Below, piece after piece: positions 52,812 to 61,644 of a stretch of 64,000 nucleotides of DNA; within the stretch, counting starts at the first letter, position 1; each line of letters opens with the position of its first letter. The position numbers and the translations under genes are program-made. Source of the DNA: Stutzerimonas kunmingensis (GTDB lineage Bacteria > Pseudomonadota > Gammaproteobacteria > Pseudomonadales > Pseudomonadaceae); assembly GCF_900114065.1 (NCBI RefSeq), contig NZ_FORS01000003.1:124001-188000 (forward strand), given 5' to 3'. The notes below the pieces were generated by a model. The model worked only from the letters and a program-made list of their open reading frames with translations, was not told where the DNA came from and did no database searches.

Positions 52812-54071
52812 CTAACCTTGCGCGCGGCACCATTGGGCAGGATCGCTGGGGCGCCCCTGCTGGCGAATGGCGAAATACAGTGCGGCAGTTTCCTGGCCGC
52901 CGCTGGTGCCTACCGTGGCAATTGCGTCGCCGGCCTTGACGATATCGCCGGCGTCGCGCAGCAGGCTCTGGTTGTGGCCATACAGGCTCAGATAACCATT
53001 GCCATGGTCGAGGATTACCAGCAGTCCAGCGCCGCGCAGCCAGTCGGCGAACACTACGCGTCCGCCATGGACGGCGCGGACCTGAGTACCGACGCTGGCG
53101 CCGATCAGTACGCCGTCCCACTTGGTTCGAGCGTCGCCGCCGCGCGGAGTGCCATAGCGGGCGACGAGACGTCCATCCACCGGCCATGGCAGCTTGCCCT
53201 TGGCCTTGGCGAACGGGCCGCCGAAGTTGCCGCCGGCACTGGAAACCAATGGGCCGCTCGGCGCAGTGCTGGCGCCGGGCCGGGATTGTTGTTGCTCCTG
53301 ACGCTGGCGCTCGGCAAGCAGTTCGCGTTGCCGGGCTTCCTCGGCTTCGCGAGCCTGGCGCGCCAGAGTTTCCTCGATGGTCTTGAGTACCCGTTCGAAC
53401 TGGGCCTGCTCCTGACGGCGGGCCTGCAGCTTCTGTTCGCGGCTGGACAGGTCGCTGTTGAGCTTGGCCAGAGTTTGCTGTCGCTCCTTGCGCACCTCGG
53501 CGAGTTGCTCGCGCCGCTCCAGCAGGCCGTCCTTCTTTTCCGCCAGAAGGTTCTGCTGCGCTTCGATGTCAGTCTCGACTCCGGCCAGTTGGCGCAGGGT
53601 CTCGTTGAAGCTGTCGAGCTGTTCGAGGCGCGCCTTGTTCAGGTAGTCGTAATAGGTGATGGTGCGGCTGAATTTTTCCGGGTTCTGCTGGTTGAGCAGC
53701 AGCTTGAGGTATTCCTGCCTCCCATTCTGATAGGCGGCGCGGGCCTGCAGCCCGATCAGGCGCTGCTGCTCCAGACGTGCGCCTTCGAGGGTGGTTTTCT
53801 CCTCGTTCAGGCGTTCCAGCTCCGCCTCGCTGCGGTCGATCTCCTGCTGCAGGGTGTCGACCTGCTTTTCCAGCTGACCCATCTCGCTTTCGGTGGTCTT
53901 CAGCTGCTTCTGAACGCCGGATTTCTCCTGCTCGATCTGCTTGAGCAGTTTCTGCAGTTCGGCAATGTCCTGGCGAGCGGCTTCGATCTGCTGCCGCGCT
54001 GCGGCACGTTCGTCCGCCACGGCGGGGCCGAGCAGGCAGAGGAAGGCGAGGGCGAGAAAGGTACGAGGCAT
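52812..54071 (-). CDS. envC: Murein hydrolase activator EnvC (coiled coil plus degenerate LytM domain)
   Basis: The 419-residue protein has a signal peptide (ending AVADE near residue 20), a long coiled coil (about 22-260) and a C-terminal M23/LytM domain (about 300-415; GHNQSLLRDAGDIVKAGDAI). Zinc ligands are missing: the usual first H in H-GxD is replaced (KWDGVLIG) and the HxH motif reads LYFAIRQ. This is what is expected for EnvC, which activates amidases rather than cutting peptidoglycan itself. It is part of the gpmI-envC-ctpA-yibQ run. Confidence 0.94.
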   Translation of the reverse strand: MPRTFLALAFLCLLGPAVADERAAARQQIEAARQDIAELQKLLKQIEQEKSGVQKQLKTTESEMGQLEKQVDTLQQEIDRSEAELERLNEEKTTLEGARLEQQRLIGLQARAAYQNGRQEYLKLLLNQQNPEKFSRTITYYDYLNKARLEQLDSFNETLRQLAGVETDIEAQQNLLAEKKDGLLERREQLAEVRKERQQTLAKLNSDLSSREQKLQARRQEQAQFERVLKTIEETLARQAREAEEARQRELLAERQRQEQQQSRPGASTAPSGPLVSSAGGNFGGPFAKAKGKLPWPVDGRLVARYGTPRGGDARTKWDGVLIGASVGTQVRAVHGGRVVFADWLRGAGLLVILDHGNGYLSLYGHNQSLLRDAGDIVKAGDAIATVGTSGGQETAALYFAIRQQGRPSDPAQWCRAQG

Positions 54072-54149
54072 TGGAGGGCGTCAACCGAGCGTTATGACCG
54101 ACGTAGTATGCCTAAAAAGCAAGCTGGAAGCTTGAAGCCTGTAGCGGGA

Positions 54150-54180
54150 AACGGCGGCTGGCGCCAGCCGCTTCCCGCCC
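54150..54180 (-). terminator. Hairpin between gpmI and envC
   Basis: GGCGGCTGGC and GCCAGCCGC pair around the centre near 54161, extended by CGGGAA and TTCCCG arms. There is no T-tract. It lies downstream of gpmI and upstream of envC on the minus strand and could limit read-through. Confidence 0.5.
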
Positions 54181-54187
54181 GGCTCGA

Positions 54188-54212
54188 TCAGCTCAGCTCA
54201 GCTCAGCTCAGC
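54188..54212. repeat. TCAGC pentamer tandem repeat over the gpmI stop codon
   Basis: Five perfect copies of TCAGC span the end of gpmI. The stop codon (minus-strand TGA, forward TCA at 54203-54205) lies inside the repeat. Loss or gain of one unit downstream of the stop would leave the protein end unchanged. Confidence 0.9.
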
Positions 54213-55750
54213 TCGACGATCGAGCGACCGGTCATCTCCGGCGGTACCGGCATGCCGAGCAGGGTCAGCATGGTTGGCGCGACATCGGCCAGCACGCCGC
54301 CTTCGCGGATCGAGACGTTGCGCTTGCCTATATAGATGAAAGGCACTGGCTCACAGGTATGCGCGGTGTGCGCCTGGCCGGTCATGACGTCTTCCATCTG
54401 TTCGACGTTGCCGTGGTCGGCGGTCAGCAGCGCTTCGCCACCGACCTTGTCCAGCGCCTCGACGATCCGCCCGACGCAGCTGTCCAGGCATTCCACCGCC
54501 TTGACCGCGGCATCGAACACGCCGGTATGACCGACCATGTCGCCGTTGGCGTAGTTGACCACGATAACGTCGTAGCGCTGGTTTTCGATGGCATCGACGA
54601 TACGATCGGTGACCTCGGGCGCGCTCATCTCGGGTTTCAGGTCGTAGGTGGCGACCTGAGGCGAGGGGATCAGAATGCGCTCTTCGCCGGGGAAGGGCTC
54701 TTCGCGGCCGCCGGAGAAGAAGAAAGTGACGTGGGCGTATTTCTCGGTTTCGGCGATGCGCAGCTGGGTCTTGCCGTTGTTGGCCAGGTACTCGCCGAGC
54801 ACGTTGGTCAGCGCTTCCGGGGCGAAGGCTGCCGGCGCGGGAATGCTCGCGGCGTACTGGGTGAGCATGACGAACTCGGCCAGTTGCGGCACCCGGGCGC
54901 GTTCGAATTCATTGAAGCCGGGTTCGACGAAGCAACGGGTCAGCTCGCGGGCGCGGTCGGCACGGAAGTTCATGAACACCACGGCGTCGCCATCCTCGAC
55001 GCGCACCGGTTCGCCGACGGTGGTCGCCTTGACGAATTCGTCGCTTTCGCCACGCTCGTAGGCGGCGATCAGGCCATCCACGGCGTAGTCGGAGCGGTAC
55101 TCCGCCTTGCCGTCGACGATCAGCTCGTAGGCCTGCTGCACGCGGTCCCAGCGGTTGTCGCGGTCCATGGCGAAGTAGCGGCCGATCAGGCTGGCGATAC
55201 GGCCCTTGCCCAGGCGGGTGAAGGTGGCCTGAAGCAGTTCGATGGAGTGCTGTGCACTCTTCGGTGGTGTGTCGCGGCCGTCGAGGAAGGCATGCAGGTA
55301 GATCTTCTCGGCGCCGCGCTGGGCCGCCAGCTCGGCCATGGCGACCAGATGATCCTGATGGCTGTGCACGCCACCGTCGGAGAGCAGGCCGAGGATGTGC
55401 ACCGCCTTGCCGGCCCCCGCGGCCTTGTCGACGGCGGCACAGATGGTCGGGTTGGCGAAGAACTCGCCATCACGGATCGCCTTGGTCACCCGGGTGAAGT
55501 CCTGATACACCACGCGCCCGGCACCCAGGTTCATGTGGCCGACCTCGGAGTTGCCCATCTGCCCGTCCGGCAGACCGACATCCATGCCGCTGCCAGAGAT
55601 CAATCCGTGCGGCTGGCTGGCCAGCAGGCGATCGTAGACCGGCTTGCGGGCGGCGTGGATGGCGTTGAAGTCCGGGCTGTCGCTGTGCCCGAAGCCATCG
55701 AGAATGATCAGTACCAGGGGTTTGGGCGTGGCGGTGGGGGCGACGGACAT
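54203..55750 (-). CDS. gpmI: 2,3-bisphosphoglycerate-independent phosphoglycerate mutase GpmI
   Basis: The 515-residue enzyme has the alkaline-phosphatase-like core: [20 protein letters not shown] (metal-binding Asp near residue 18), the catalytic Ser in [20 protein letters not shown] (near 66) and [12 protein letters not shown] (near 445) with metal ligands. It interconverts 3- and 2-phosphoglycerate in glycolysis with manganese. The length is usual. It diverges from yibN. Confidence 0.96.
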   Translation of the reverse strand: MSVAPTATPKPLVLIILDGFGHSDSPDFNAIHAARKPVYDRLLASQPHGLISGSGMDVGLPDGQMGNSEVGHMNLGAGRVVYQDFTRVTKAIRDGEFFANPTICAAVDKAAGAGKAVHILGLLSDGGVHSHQDHLVAMAELAAQRGAEKIYLHAFLDGRDTPPKSAQHSIELLQATFTRLGKGRIASLIGRYFAMDRDNRWDRVQQAYELIVDGKAEYRSDYAVDGLIAAYERGESDEFVKATTVGEPVRVEDGDAVVFMNFRADRARELTRCFVEPGFNEFERARVPQLAEFVMLTQYAASIPAPAAFAPEALTNVLGEYLANNGKTQLRIAETEKYAHVTFFFSGGREEPFPGEERILIPSPQVATYDLKPEMSAPEVTDRIVDAIENQRYDVIVVNYANGDMVGHTGVFDAAVKAVECLDSCVGRIVEALDKVGGEALLTADHGNVEQMEDVMTGQAHTAHTCEPVPFIYIGKRNVSIREGGVLADVAPTMLTLLGMPVPPEMTGRSIVELS

Positions 55751-55890
55751 GCTTTCGGGCTCCTTGCACGGGGGCGGAAAAGGGCAGCCAGTCTACTGGC
55801 TGGCCGGGGCGAGGTCACGAATCATCAGGGTTCAGCCGGTAGGAGGGGCTGTGTATACTGGCCCGCATTTTATCGTCCGGGTACCCGTTG

Positions 55891-56304
55891 ATGCTCGCTA
55901 ACCTGATTGAATTTGTCTCTAACCACTATGTACTCAGCAGCCTGTTCGTGGTGCTGTTGATCCTTCTGTTCATCACCGAGACCCGCAAGGGTGGCAAGAG
56001 CCTGAGCAATCGCGAACTGACGGCACTGGTCAACAGTGGCGAGGGCGTGGTGTTGGACGTGCGCGTCAAGAAGGAGTTCGACGCCGGTCATATCGTCGAT
56101 GCATTGAACATTCCCTACGAGAAGCTGGTCAGCCGCACAGGCGAGCTGGAAAAGCACAAGGCCAAGACCATCATCGTGGTCGACGCCATGGGGCAGCACG
56201 CCGGAACGGCCTGCCGTGAGCTGCAGAAGGCAGGCTTCACCGCCGCCAAGTTGTCGGGAGGGATTTCCAGCTGGCGCGGCGACAATCTGCCAGTGGTCAA
56301 GTAA
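55891..56304 (+). CDS. yibN: Membrane-anchored rhodanese-like protein YibN
   Basis: The 137-residue protein has one N-terminal membrane helix (residues about 12-30, VLSSLFVVLLILLFI) and a rhodanese domain (about 45-135; VNSGEGVVLDVRVKKEFDAG, HIVDALNIPYEKL). The active-site loop VVDAMGQHAGTACRELQ has no cysteine at the catalytic position, so it is unlikely to move sulfur itself. It heads the yibN-grxC-secB run seen also in E. coli. The ATG at 55891 is preferred over the in-frame TTG before it. Confidence 0.9.
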   Translation: MLANLIEFVSNHYVLSSLFVVLLILLFITETRKGGKSLSNRELTALVNSGEGVVLDVRVKKEFDAGHIVDALNIPYEKLVSRTGELEKHKAKTIIVVDAMGQHAGTACRELQKAGFTAAKLSGGISSWRGDNLPVVK

Positions 56305-56306
56305 TC

Positions 56307-56561
56307 ATGCCCAGCGTCGTCATCTATACCACCGCCTGGTGCCCGTTCTGTATCCGCGCCAAGGCGCTGCTCGATCGCAAGGGTGTCGCCTACGAGGAAA
56401 TTCCCGTGGATGGCAACCCGTCCCTGCGCGCCGAGATGGCCAGCAAGGCCGGACGCACCTCGGTGCCGCAGATATGGATCGGCGACAAGCACGTCGGCGG
56501 CTGCGATGAGCTCCACGCTCTGGAGCGCGCCGGACGTCTCGACCCGTTGCTGCAGGCTTGA
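56307..56561 (+). CDS. grxC: Glutaredoxin 3 GrxC
   Basis: The 84-residue protein has the dithiol active site TAWCPFCIRAK (Cys 11 and 14), the cis-proline TSVPQIWIG and the glutathione-binding GGCDELHAL. It reduces disulfides with glutathione. It starts 2 bases after yibN and precedes secB. Confidence 0.97.
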   Translation: MPSVVIYTTAWCPFCIRAKALLDRKGVAYEEIPVDGNPSLRAEMASKAGRTSVPQIWIGDKHVGGCDELHALERAGRLDPLLQA

Positions 56562-56625
56562 GGCCGGCAACGCGGGTCTGCGAACAATTCAAACGACACG
56601 CACAACTGGATAGAAGGTTGCAGAA

Positions 56626-57120
56626 ATGACCGAACAAGCTAACAACGGCGGCGCAGCGTCGCAGAACGAACAGGGCGCGCAGTTCTCCCTGCAGCGCATC
56701 TACGTCCGCGACCTGTCCTTCGAAGCGCCGAAGAGCCCGGAAATTTTCCGTCAGGAATGGAATCCGAGTGTCGCGCTGGACCTGAACACCAAGCAGAAGG
56801 CGCTTGAGGGCGACTTCCATGAAGTCGTGCTGACCCTTTCGGTCACCGTGAAGACCGGCGAAGAAGTTGCGTTCATTGCCGAAGTGCAGCAGGCCGGGAT
56901 CTTCCTGATCAAGGGTCTGGAAGCGGCTGCGATGAGCCACACCCTTGGCGCGTTCTGCCCGAACATCCTCTTCCCTTACGCCCGTGAGGCGCTGGACAGC
57001 CTGGTGACCCGCGGTTCGTTCCCGGCGCTGATGCTGGCTCCGGTGAACTTCGACGCACTCTACGCCCAGGAAATGGCGCGCATGCAGAGCGCCGGCGAAG
57101 CCCCCAGCACCGCCCACTGA
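56626..57120 (+). CDS. secB: Protein-export chaperone SecB
   Basis: The 164-residue protein has the SecB core: [40 protein letters not shown] and [20 protein letters not shown]. It keeps precursors unfolded and passes them to SecA. A variable N-terminal tail and an Ala/Ser-rich C terminus flank the core. Followed by a strong terminator. Confidence 0.97.
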   Translation: MTEQANNGGAASQNEQGAQFSLQRIYVRDLSFEAPKSPEIFRQEWNPSVALDLNTKQKALEGDFHEVVLTLSVTVKTGEEVAFIAEVQQAGIFLIKGLEAAAMSHTLGAFCPNILFPYAREALDSLVTRGSFPALMLAPVNFDALYAQEMARMQSAGEAPSTAH

Positions 57121-57132
57121 TCCATGCGGATC

Positions 57133-57164
57133 ATGCAGGAAGCGTCTGACGCTTCCTGCATTTC
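57133..57164. terminator. Terminator between secB and the convergent oxidoreductase gene
   Basis: ATGCAGGAAGCGT (57133-57145) and ACGCTTCCTGCAT (57149-57161) form a 13-base perfect stem with a 3-base loop, followed by TT on the plus strand. The stem suits both converging genes. Confidence 0.88.
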
Positions 57165-57175
57165 CCTTCTGCGCA

Positions 57176-58156
57176 TTAGCGCACCTGCACCACCAGCTTG
57201 CCGACCGCCTTGCGCTGCCCCAGCGTGGCGATAGCCTGGCCAGCCTCTTCCAGCGCAAAGCGTTGCGATACCAGCGGCTTGAGCTTGCCTTCTGCATGCC
57301 AGGCGAACAGCTGACGGAAATTCGCGGCGTTGTCCTGCGGTTGACGCTGGGCGAAGGCGCCCCAGAACACGCCGATCAGTGCGGCACCCTTGAGCAGCGG
57401 CAGGTTGGCCGGCAACGCCGGAATGTCGCCACCGGCGGCGAAACCCACCACCAGCATGCGGCCGTTCCAGGCGATGCTGCGGAACGCTTCCTCGAACAGC
57501 TTACCGCCCACCGGATCGTAGATGACATCCACACCCTGGCCGCCGGTGAGTTCCTTCAGGCGCTCCTTCAGGCTGACTTCGCTGTAATTGATCAGTTCGT
57601 CGGCGCCGGCATTCTTCGCCACCTCCAGCTTTTCGGCGCTGGAGGCGGCGGCGATGACTCGCGCGCCCATGGCCTTGCCGATCTCCACGGCAGCCAGGCC
57701 GACGCCTCCGGAGGCACCGAGCACCAGCAAGGTCTCGCCGGGTTGCAGATTGGCGCGCTGCTTGAGCGCATGCATCGATGTGCCATAGGTCATGCTGAAG
57801 GCGGCAGCGGTCTCGAAGTCCATGCTCGGCGGGATTGGCAGTGCGTTGGTACCGGCCACGGCAACCTGTTCGGCAAAGCTGCCCCAGCCGGTGAGCGCCA
57901 TGACCCGGTCGCCGACCTTGAGGTGGCTGACCTTCTCTCCGACTGCGGCAATCACGCCGGCCGCCTCGCCGCCGGGCGAGAACGGGAACGGCGGCTTGAA
58001 CTGATACTTGCCCTCGATCATCAGCGTGTCAGGGAAATTCACCCCGGCGGCATGCACGTCGAGCAGGATCTCGCTCGGCTTGATCTGAGGGGAGGGGGCA
58101 TCTTCGACAACCAGGCTTTCGGGCGGGCCGAAGCTTTTGCATAGGACGGCTTTCAT
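57176..58156 (-). CDS. NADPH:quinone oxidoreductase (zinc-free MDR family)
   Basis: The 326-residue protein begins MKAVLCKSFGPPESLVVEDA and has the quinone-reductase text VHAAGVNFPDTLMIEGKYQF and a nucleotide-binding motif LGASGGVGLAAVEIGKAMGA (near residue 150). It lacks the zinc ligands of alcohol dehydrogenases. It reduces quinones or enones with NADPH. The ATG at 58156 starts the conserved text; an upstream extension is not conserved in type. Confidence 0.9.
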   Translation of the reverse strand: MKAVLCKSFGPPESLVVEDAPSPQIKPSEILLDVHAAGVNFPDTLMIEGKYQFKPPFPFSPGGEAAGVIAAVGEKVSHLKVGDRVMALTGWGSFAEQVAVAGTNALPIPPSMDFETAAAFSMTYGTSMHALKQRANLQPGETLLVLGASGGVGLAAVEIGKAMGARVIAAASSAEKLEVAKNAGADELINYSEVSLKERLKELTGGQGVDVIYDPVGGKLFEEAFRSIAWNGRMLVVGFAAGGDIPALPANLPLLKGAALIGVFWGAFAQRQPQDNAANFRQLFAWHAEGKLKPLVSQRFALEEAGQAIATLGQRKAVGKLVVQVR

Positions 58157-58369
58157 CGCTTTTCCTTGTTCGACTGGTCGGACGCTTGCCGCCCGACATG
58201 GGATGGCTCGACTGCTCAGGACTTTCCAGTCTAGGAGCGCTGCGTGGCGAGGCAATCAGCATCGTTCACTGTAATGGCGGCGTATAAGTGGCAGGCGGTT
58301 GCGCGATAGGCTTGGGTGGGCCGCGGCGACTGGTTATGCTGGCGCAGGAATCCCTTGGAGCAGTACCGC

Positions 58370-58774
58370 GTGAAATACCTCATCTCGATGTTTTTCTGCC
58401 TCGCCCTGGCTGGGCCCGCGCTGGCTGAGGAGCCGGCCGAAGACGCCGCCGCCACGCAGACACTCTATTACGCGCTGACGCCTGCGATGGTTGGCAACTA
58501 CGGCTCCGGCGAGCGACTGAAGTACTACAAGGCCGATGTTGCGCTGCGTATCTCCAGCAAGGAGGTGGAGGATCGGGTCAAGCATCACGAGCCGCTGATT
58601 CGCCATCAGCTGGTGATGCTGTTTTCCCAGCAGACCGACGAGACGCTGAGCGGCCCCGAAGCCAAGGAACAGCTGCGTCAGGAAGCCTTGCGCCAGGTGC
58701 GCGAGGTGCTGGAGCAGGAAGAAGGCAAACCGCTGGTGGATGATCTGCTGTTCAACAATCTGATCATCCAGTAG
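58370..58774 (+). CDS. FliL-like secreted/membrane protein (orphan)
   Basis: The 134-residue protein has a signal-like hydrophobic start (residues 3-18, YLISMFFCLALAGPALA) and a FliL-type domain: YYALTPAMVGNYGSGERLKY, ADVALRISSKEVEDRVKHHE and IRHQLVMLFSQQTDETLSGP. Flagellar FliL stabilises stators, but no flagellar gene lies here, so a separate envelope role is possible. I start at GTG 58370, 8 bases after GGAG, since no ATG precedes the hydrophobic segment. Confidence 0.82.
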   Translation: MKYLISMFFCLALAGPALAEEPAEDAAATQTLYYALTPAMVGNYGSGERLKYYKADVALRISSKEVEDRVKHHEPLIRHQLVMLFSQQTDETLSGPEAKEQLRQEALRQVREVLEQEEGKPLVDDLLFNNLIIQ

Positions 58775-58775
58775 C

Positions 58776-59225
58776 TCAGCGCATCGCCAGGATTGCCTGC
58801 CATTCGTCTTCGCTGACCGGCATCACCGACAGGCGGCTTCCTTTCTTCACCAGTGCCAGTTCGTGCAGTGCTGGCTCGGTTTTCAGTCGCGCCAATTTCA
58901 ACGGTGTCGCAAAGGCGTCGACGAACTCGACATCGACCGCGCTCCACGGATTTGCATCATCGCGAGCCTTGGCATCGTGATAGGGGCTGGCAGGGTCGAG
59001 GGCAGTGGGATCGGGATAGGCGCTGCGACTGATCCTGCCAATGCCGGCGATTCCTGGCTCGGCGCAACTGGAGTGATAGAAGAAGAACTGATCGCCTTCC
59101 TGCATCTGGCGCATGAAGTTTCTCGCCTGGTAGTTGCGTACACCGTCCCAGCGTCCGTGACCCATTTTTTTCAGGTCCCGGATGGAAAATTCGTCGGGTT
59201 CGGACTTCATTAGCCAGTAAGGCAT
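58776..59225 (-). CDS. EVE-domain protein
   Basis: The 149-residue protein has the EVE fold: MPYWLMKSEPDEFSIRDLKK, WDGVRNYQARNFMRQMQEGD and QFFFYHSSCAEPGIAGIGRI. EVE proteins resemble PUA/YTH domains and are thought to bind modified nucleic acid bases. The gene converges on the FliL-like gene with a one-base gap between stop codons. Confidence 0.94.
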   Translation of the reverse strand: MPYWLMKSEPDEFSIRDLKKMGHGRWDGVRNYQARNFMRQMQEGDQFFFYHSSCAEPGIAGIGRISRSAYPDPTALDPASPYHDAKARDDANPWSAVDVEFVDAFATPLKLARLKTEPALHELALVKKGSRLSVMPVSEDEWQAILAMR

Positions 59226-59420
59226 GAACCTTGCTCTCCCATCAGACGGTTCGATCAGACCATGATGGCAAAATCTCCGACAATCGGCTGCAATACCTGT
59301 TTGCGTGGTGCCGACGCTTCACGGAAAATGCCGCAGCTGTAAGGTGGCCTATCGAGTCCTAGAACGAAAACACATCGACTCGACGCAAGCATTTCGCCTG
59401 GTAGGGGGAGGCGAACACAA

Positions 59421-59573
59421 ATGAAACGTAAGCCCGATATTCTGTGGATTTTGGTCTTTATCTTTGGTCTCGGCGTAGTCACCACGGGCTATACGCAGAG
59501 TCTGTGGGATCAGCACGATGGCGCGGCCGGCATGGCCCCGGTCATTCAGGTGCAGCAGGCTCAGCAGCGATGA
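59421..59573 (+). CDS. Small single-span membrane protein (50 residues)
   Basis: An ATG at 59421, preceded by GGGGGAGG, opens a 51-codon frame ending TGA at 59571-59573. The product starts MKRKPDILWILVFIFGLGVV, followed by TTGYTQSLWDQHDGAAGM and a Gln-rich tail. Residues about 7-25 form one membrane helix. From memory, similar short proteins occur at this place in other pseudomonads. No function is known to me. Confidence 0.75.
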   Translation: MKRKPDILWILVFIFGLGVVTTGYTQSLWDQHDGAAGMAPVIQVQQAQQR

Positions 59574-59601
59574 CCTCGTGCCGCATGGACGCGGCGTTCC
59601 A

Positions 59602-60204
59602 TCACCCGGCGTACCAGCCCTGGTCCGTCACCGTAGCCTGAAGCGCTACATCCCAGCTCTCCAGCGGCAGTCGATCGACGCGCTGACATTCATGAGCCAG
59701 TCCCAACAATGTCGGTTTGTGACTTTTTTTGCGCATGGCGCGATACGCCAGGCTGCGATCATAGAAGCCGCCACCCATGCCAAGCCGTCCGCCCTTTCCG
59801 TCGAAGCCCACCAGTGGCATGAGCAGCAGGTCCAGCGCCCAGACGCGGCGTTGCCGAGCGGTCCGGATCACGGGTTCCAGAATGCCGAAGCGGTTGCGGC
59901 GCAGCTGTTCGCCGGGCTCGATGCGCTGGAACACAATGCGCGTACGTGGCCAGGGGTTGAGTACCGGAAGATAGGTTGCCTTGCCGCGGCGCTGAGCCGC
60001 TTGCAGCAGTAGGCGCGGATCGATTTCGCCATCATTGGGCAGGTACAGGGCGATATGCTGCGCGCGCCGAAACAGGGGATGCTGAACCAGCTGCCGATAG
60101 AGGCGGCGAGCGGCCAGGCGCTGCTGGGCCGGTGTCAGTTGGCGCCGAGCGTGGCGCAGCTTGCGGCGTAGCGCCGGGCGCGAAAGGCCTTCGGCTACGA
60201 TCAT
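59602..60204 (-). CDS. ygfA: 5-formyltetrahydrofolate cyclo-ligase (YgfA)
   Basis: The 200-residue protein has LRHARRQLTPAQQRLAARRL near the start, ALYLPNDGEIDPRLLLQAAQ, and the ligase core LLLMPLVGFDGKGGRLGMGG then GFYDRSL. It turns 5-formyl-THF into 5,10-methenyl-THF with ATP. It lies directly downstream of the 6S RNA gene, as in many gammaproteobacteria, where it may be made from the same transcript. Confidence 0.95.
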   Translation of the reverse strand: MIVAEGLSRPALRRKLRHARRQLTPAQQRLAARRLYRQLVQHPLFRRAQHIALYLPNDGEIDPRLLLQAAQRRGKATYLPVLNPWPRTRIVFQRIEPGEQLRRNRFGILEPVIRTARQRRVWALDLLLMPLVGFDGKGGRLGMGGGFYDRSLAYRAMRKKSHKPTLLGLAHECQRVDRLPLESWDVALQATVTDQGWYAG

Positions 60205-60211
60205 CAGAAGT

Positions 60212-60390
60212 GGCTCCCCAGCATGCCGCTGCCAGCGTAGGCCCTTGAACCCGAGAGTTCAAGGTGGCGACTACAGAGTACCTTAAGGCTTTCCGTCAGG
60301 CGGACATGCACACCGGCACCACGTGTAGCCTCCATGGTGTTGCTTATCGGGAGAGGGTCATCGCCGACTGGCGAACATGCCAGGGAGTTG
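60212..60390 (-). ncRNA. ssrS: 6S RNA (SsrS)
   Basis: The minus-strand sequence starts near CAACTCCCTGGCATGTTCGC and contains CCGGTGTGCATGTCCGC, GACGGAAAGCCTTAAGG and CACCTTGAACTCTCGGGTTC, followed by AAGGGCCTACG, and ends GGCATGCTGGGGAGCC. Terminal CTCCC/GGGGAG and GCATG/CATGC arms pair to close the hairpin. A -10 box TATACT (60401-60396) lies just upstream. 6S RNA mimics an open promoter and holds RNA polymerase-sigma-70 in stationary phase. Position between zapA and ygfA is the classical one. Ends are approximate. Confidence 0.93.
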
Positions 60391-60422
60391 GGCGGAGTAT
60401 AACGCAAACCGGCTGCCGTTGA

Positions 60423-60737
60423 TCAGTTGCCGGAAGGGTTCGGGTCGGTGGCCAGTGCGCTGTCGACGCGCTCCAGCAGCATGCGTACGTGCTCGCGCGC
60501 GCTGTTGGCTTCGGCATCCAGGCGATCATGCTTGTGTAGCAGTTCGTGGGTGATGTTCAGTGCCGCCATCACCGCGACGCGGTCGGCGCCAATGACTTTG
60601 CCGCTGCTGCGGATCTCGCGCATCTTGCGATCCAGATAGCGGGCCGCGCCTTCAAGATTGCTGCGTTCCTCTGGCGGACAGGCAATGCAATATTCCTTGT
60701 CCATGATGTGCACGGTGACGGTGTTCGGCTGGGTCAT
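60423..60737 (-). CDS. zapA: Cell-division protein ZapA
   Basis: The 104-residue protein has VTVHIMDKEYCIACPPEERS, NLEGAARYLDRKMREIRSSG and VIGADRVAVMAALNITHELL, then a C-terminal coiled coil. ZapA cross-links FtsZ filaments. Its start overlaps the upstream coiled-coil gene by 4 bases. Confidence 0.95.
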   Translation of the reverse strand: MTQPNTVTVHIMDKEYCIACPPEERSNLEGAARYLDRKMREIRSSGKVIGADRVAVMAALNITHELLHKHDRLDAEANSAREHVRMLLERVDSALATDPNPSGN

Positions 60738-60943
60738 GAGTCCTGCTCCAGGGCTTTCAGGCGCGAAATCATTGATTCGACCTTCAAGCGGGCCATTTCG
60801 TTCTTTTCGATCAGATGAGCGCGCTCTTCACGCCAGTTCCGCTCGTTGGCCAGTAGCAGGTGGTTCTGCGCCTTGAGCTGTTCGATGCGCTGAATCAGCT
60901 GCTCCAGCTTGGTGGTCAGCGCTTTCAGATCGGCGTCTTCCAT
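60734..60943 (-). CDS. ZapB-like coiled-coil protein (TIGR02449 family)
   Basis: The 69-residue protein is almost wholly coiled coil: ALTTKLEQLIQRIEQLKAQN, HLLLANERNWREERAHLIEK and ARLKVESMISRLKALEQ. It overlaps zapA by 4 bases (ATGA). The form and linkage suit the small TIGR02449 family; a cell-division role with ZapA is inferred from position. Confidence 0.85.
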   Translation of the reverse strand: MEDADLKALTTKLEQLIQRIEQLKAQNHLLLANERNWREERAHLIEKNEMARLKVESMISRLKALEQDS

Positions 60944-61073
60944 GGGATTCCTGTTGGGGCACTGAGTGAAGACGGAGGCGATGCCCGGGGGCTTCGATGG
61001 TCTTGCCGCGGCCGCCGGTGCTAGGATACGAAGCCTTCATTCTAGTCATTGCGCCATCGTGCGCCTAGCCGCC

Positions 61074-61628
61074 ATGTCCATTCAGAATTCCCCATATGCC
61101 GCTTTCGCCACACTTCTGGCTGGCGCACCGCAAACTGTTTCTCCTGCCGAATTGCATGGCCTGTTGCTCGGGCGCAGCTGCGCCGGTGCCGGCTTCGATG
61201 TCGAACCCTGGCTGACCGATGCCTCGGACCTGCTTGGCGAAGCGCCGCAGGACAATATCCGTCAGGCCTTGATCGGCCTGCAGGAGATGGTCAAGGGTGA
61301 GCTCGCCGGCGACGACATCGCCGTCGTTCTGCTGCTGCCCAGCGATGATGCGCCGCTGGCCGAGCGCGCTGTCGCGCTGGGCCAGTGGTGCCAGGGCTTT
61401 CTCGCCGGCTTCGGTCTGACCGCTGGTGACCGCGCGCTGAGCGCCGAGGCCATGGAAGTACTGCAGGATCTCTCGGCCATCGCGCAGATTCAGGACTCGC
61501 TGGAAGAGTCCGAAGACGGCGAGACCGATTACATGGAAGTGATGGAGTACCTGCGCGTGGCGCCCTTGCTGCTGTTCACCGAGTGCGCCAAGCCGGTACC
61601 TGCTGCTCCGAAACCTTCCCTGCACTGA
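61074..61628 (+). CDS. UPF0149 (YecA/YgfB) family protein
   Basis: The 184-residue protein has [20 protein letters not shown] near residue 22, [20 protein letters not shown] near residue 100 and [20 protein letters not shown] at the end, as in YgfB. It is a helical protein of uncertain function. It precedes pepP and ubiH, the same order as in E. coli. The ATG at 61074 begins the conserved part. Confidence 0.93.
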   Translation: MSIQNSPYAAFATLLAGAPQTVSPAELHGLLLGRSCAGAGFDVEPWLTDASDLLGEAPQDNIRQALIGLQEMVKGELAGDDIAVVLLLPSDDAPLAERAVALGQWCQGFLAGFGLTAGDRALSAEAMEVLQDLSAIAQIQDSLEESEDGETDYMEVMEYLRVAPLLLFTECAKPVPAAPKPSLH

Positions 61629-61644
61629 GGAAATCGTTCCGCTC

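Noticed and set aside
54203..54212. Phase variation of gpmI by the TCAGC repeat
   Set aside because: The stop codon is inside the repeat, so unit changes leave the protein end essentially unchanged.
54359..55891. 510-codon frame antisense to gpmI
   Set aside because: The catalytic motifs of GpmI are on the other strand; this frame has none.
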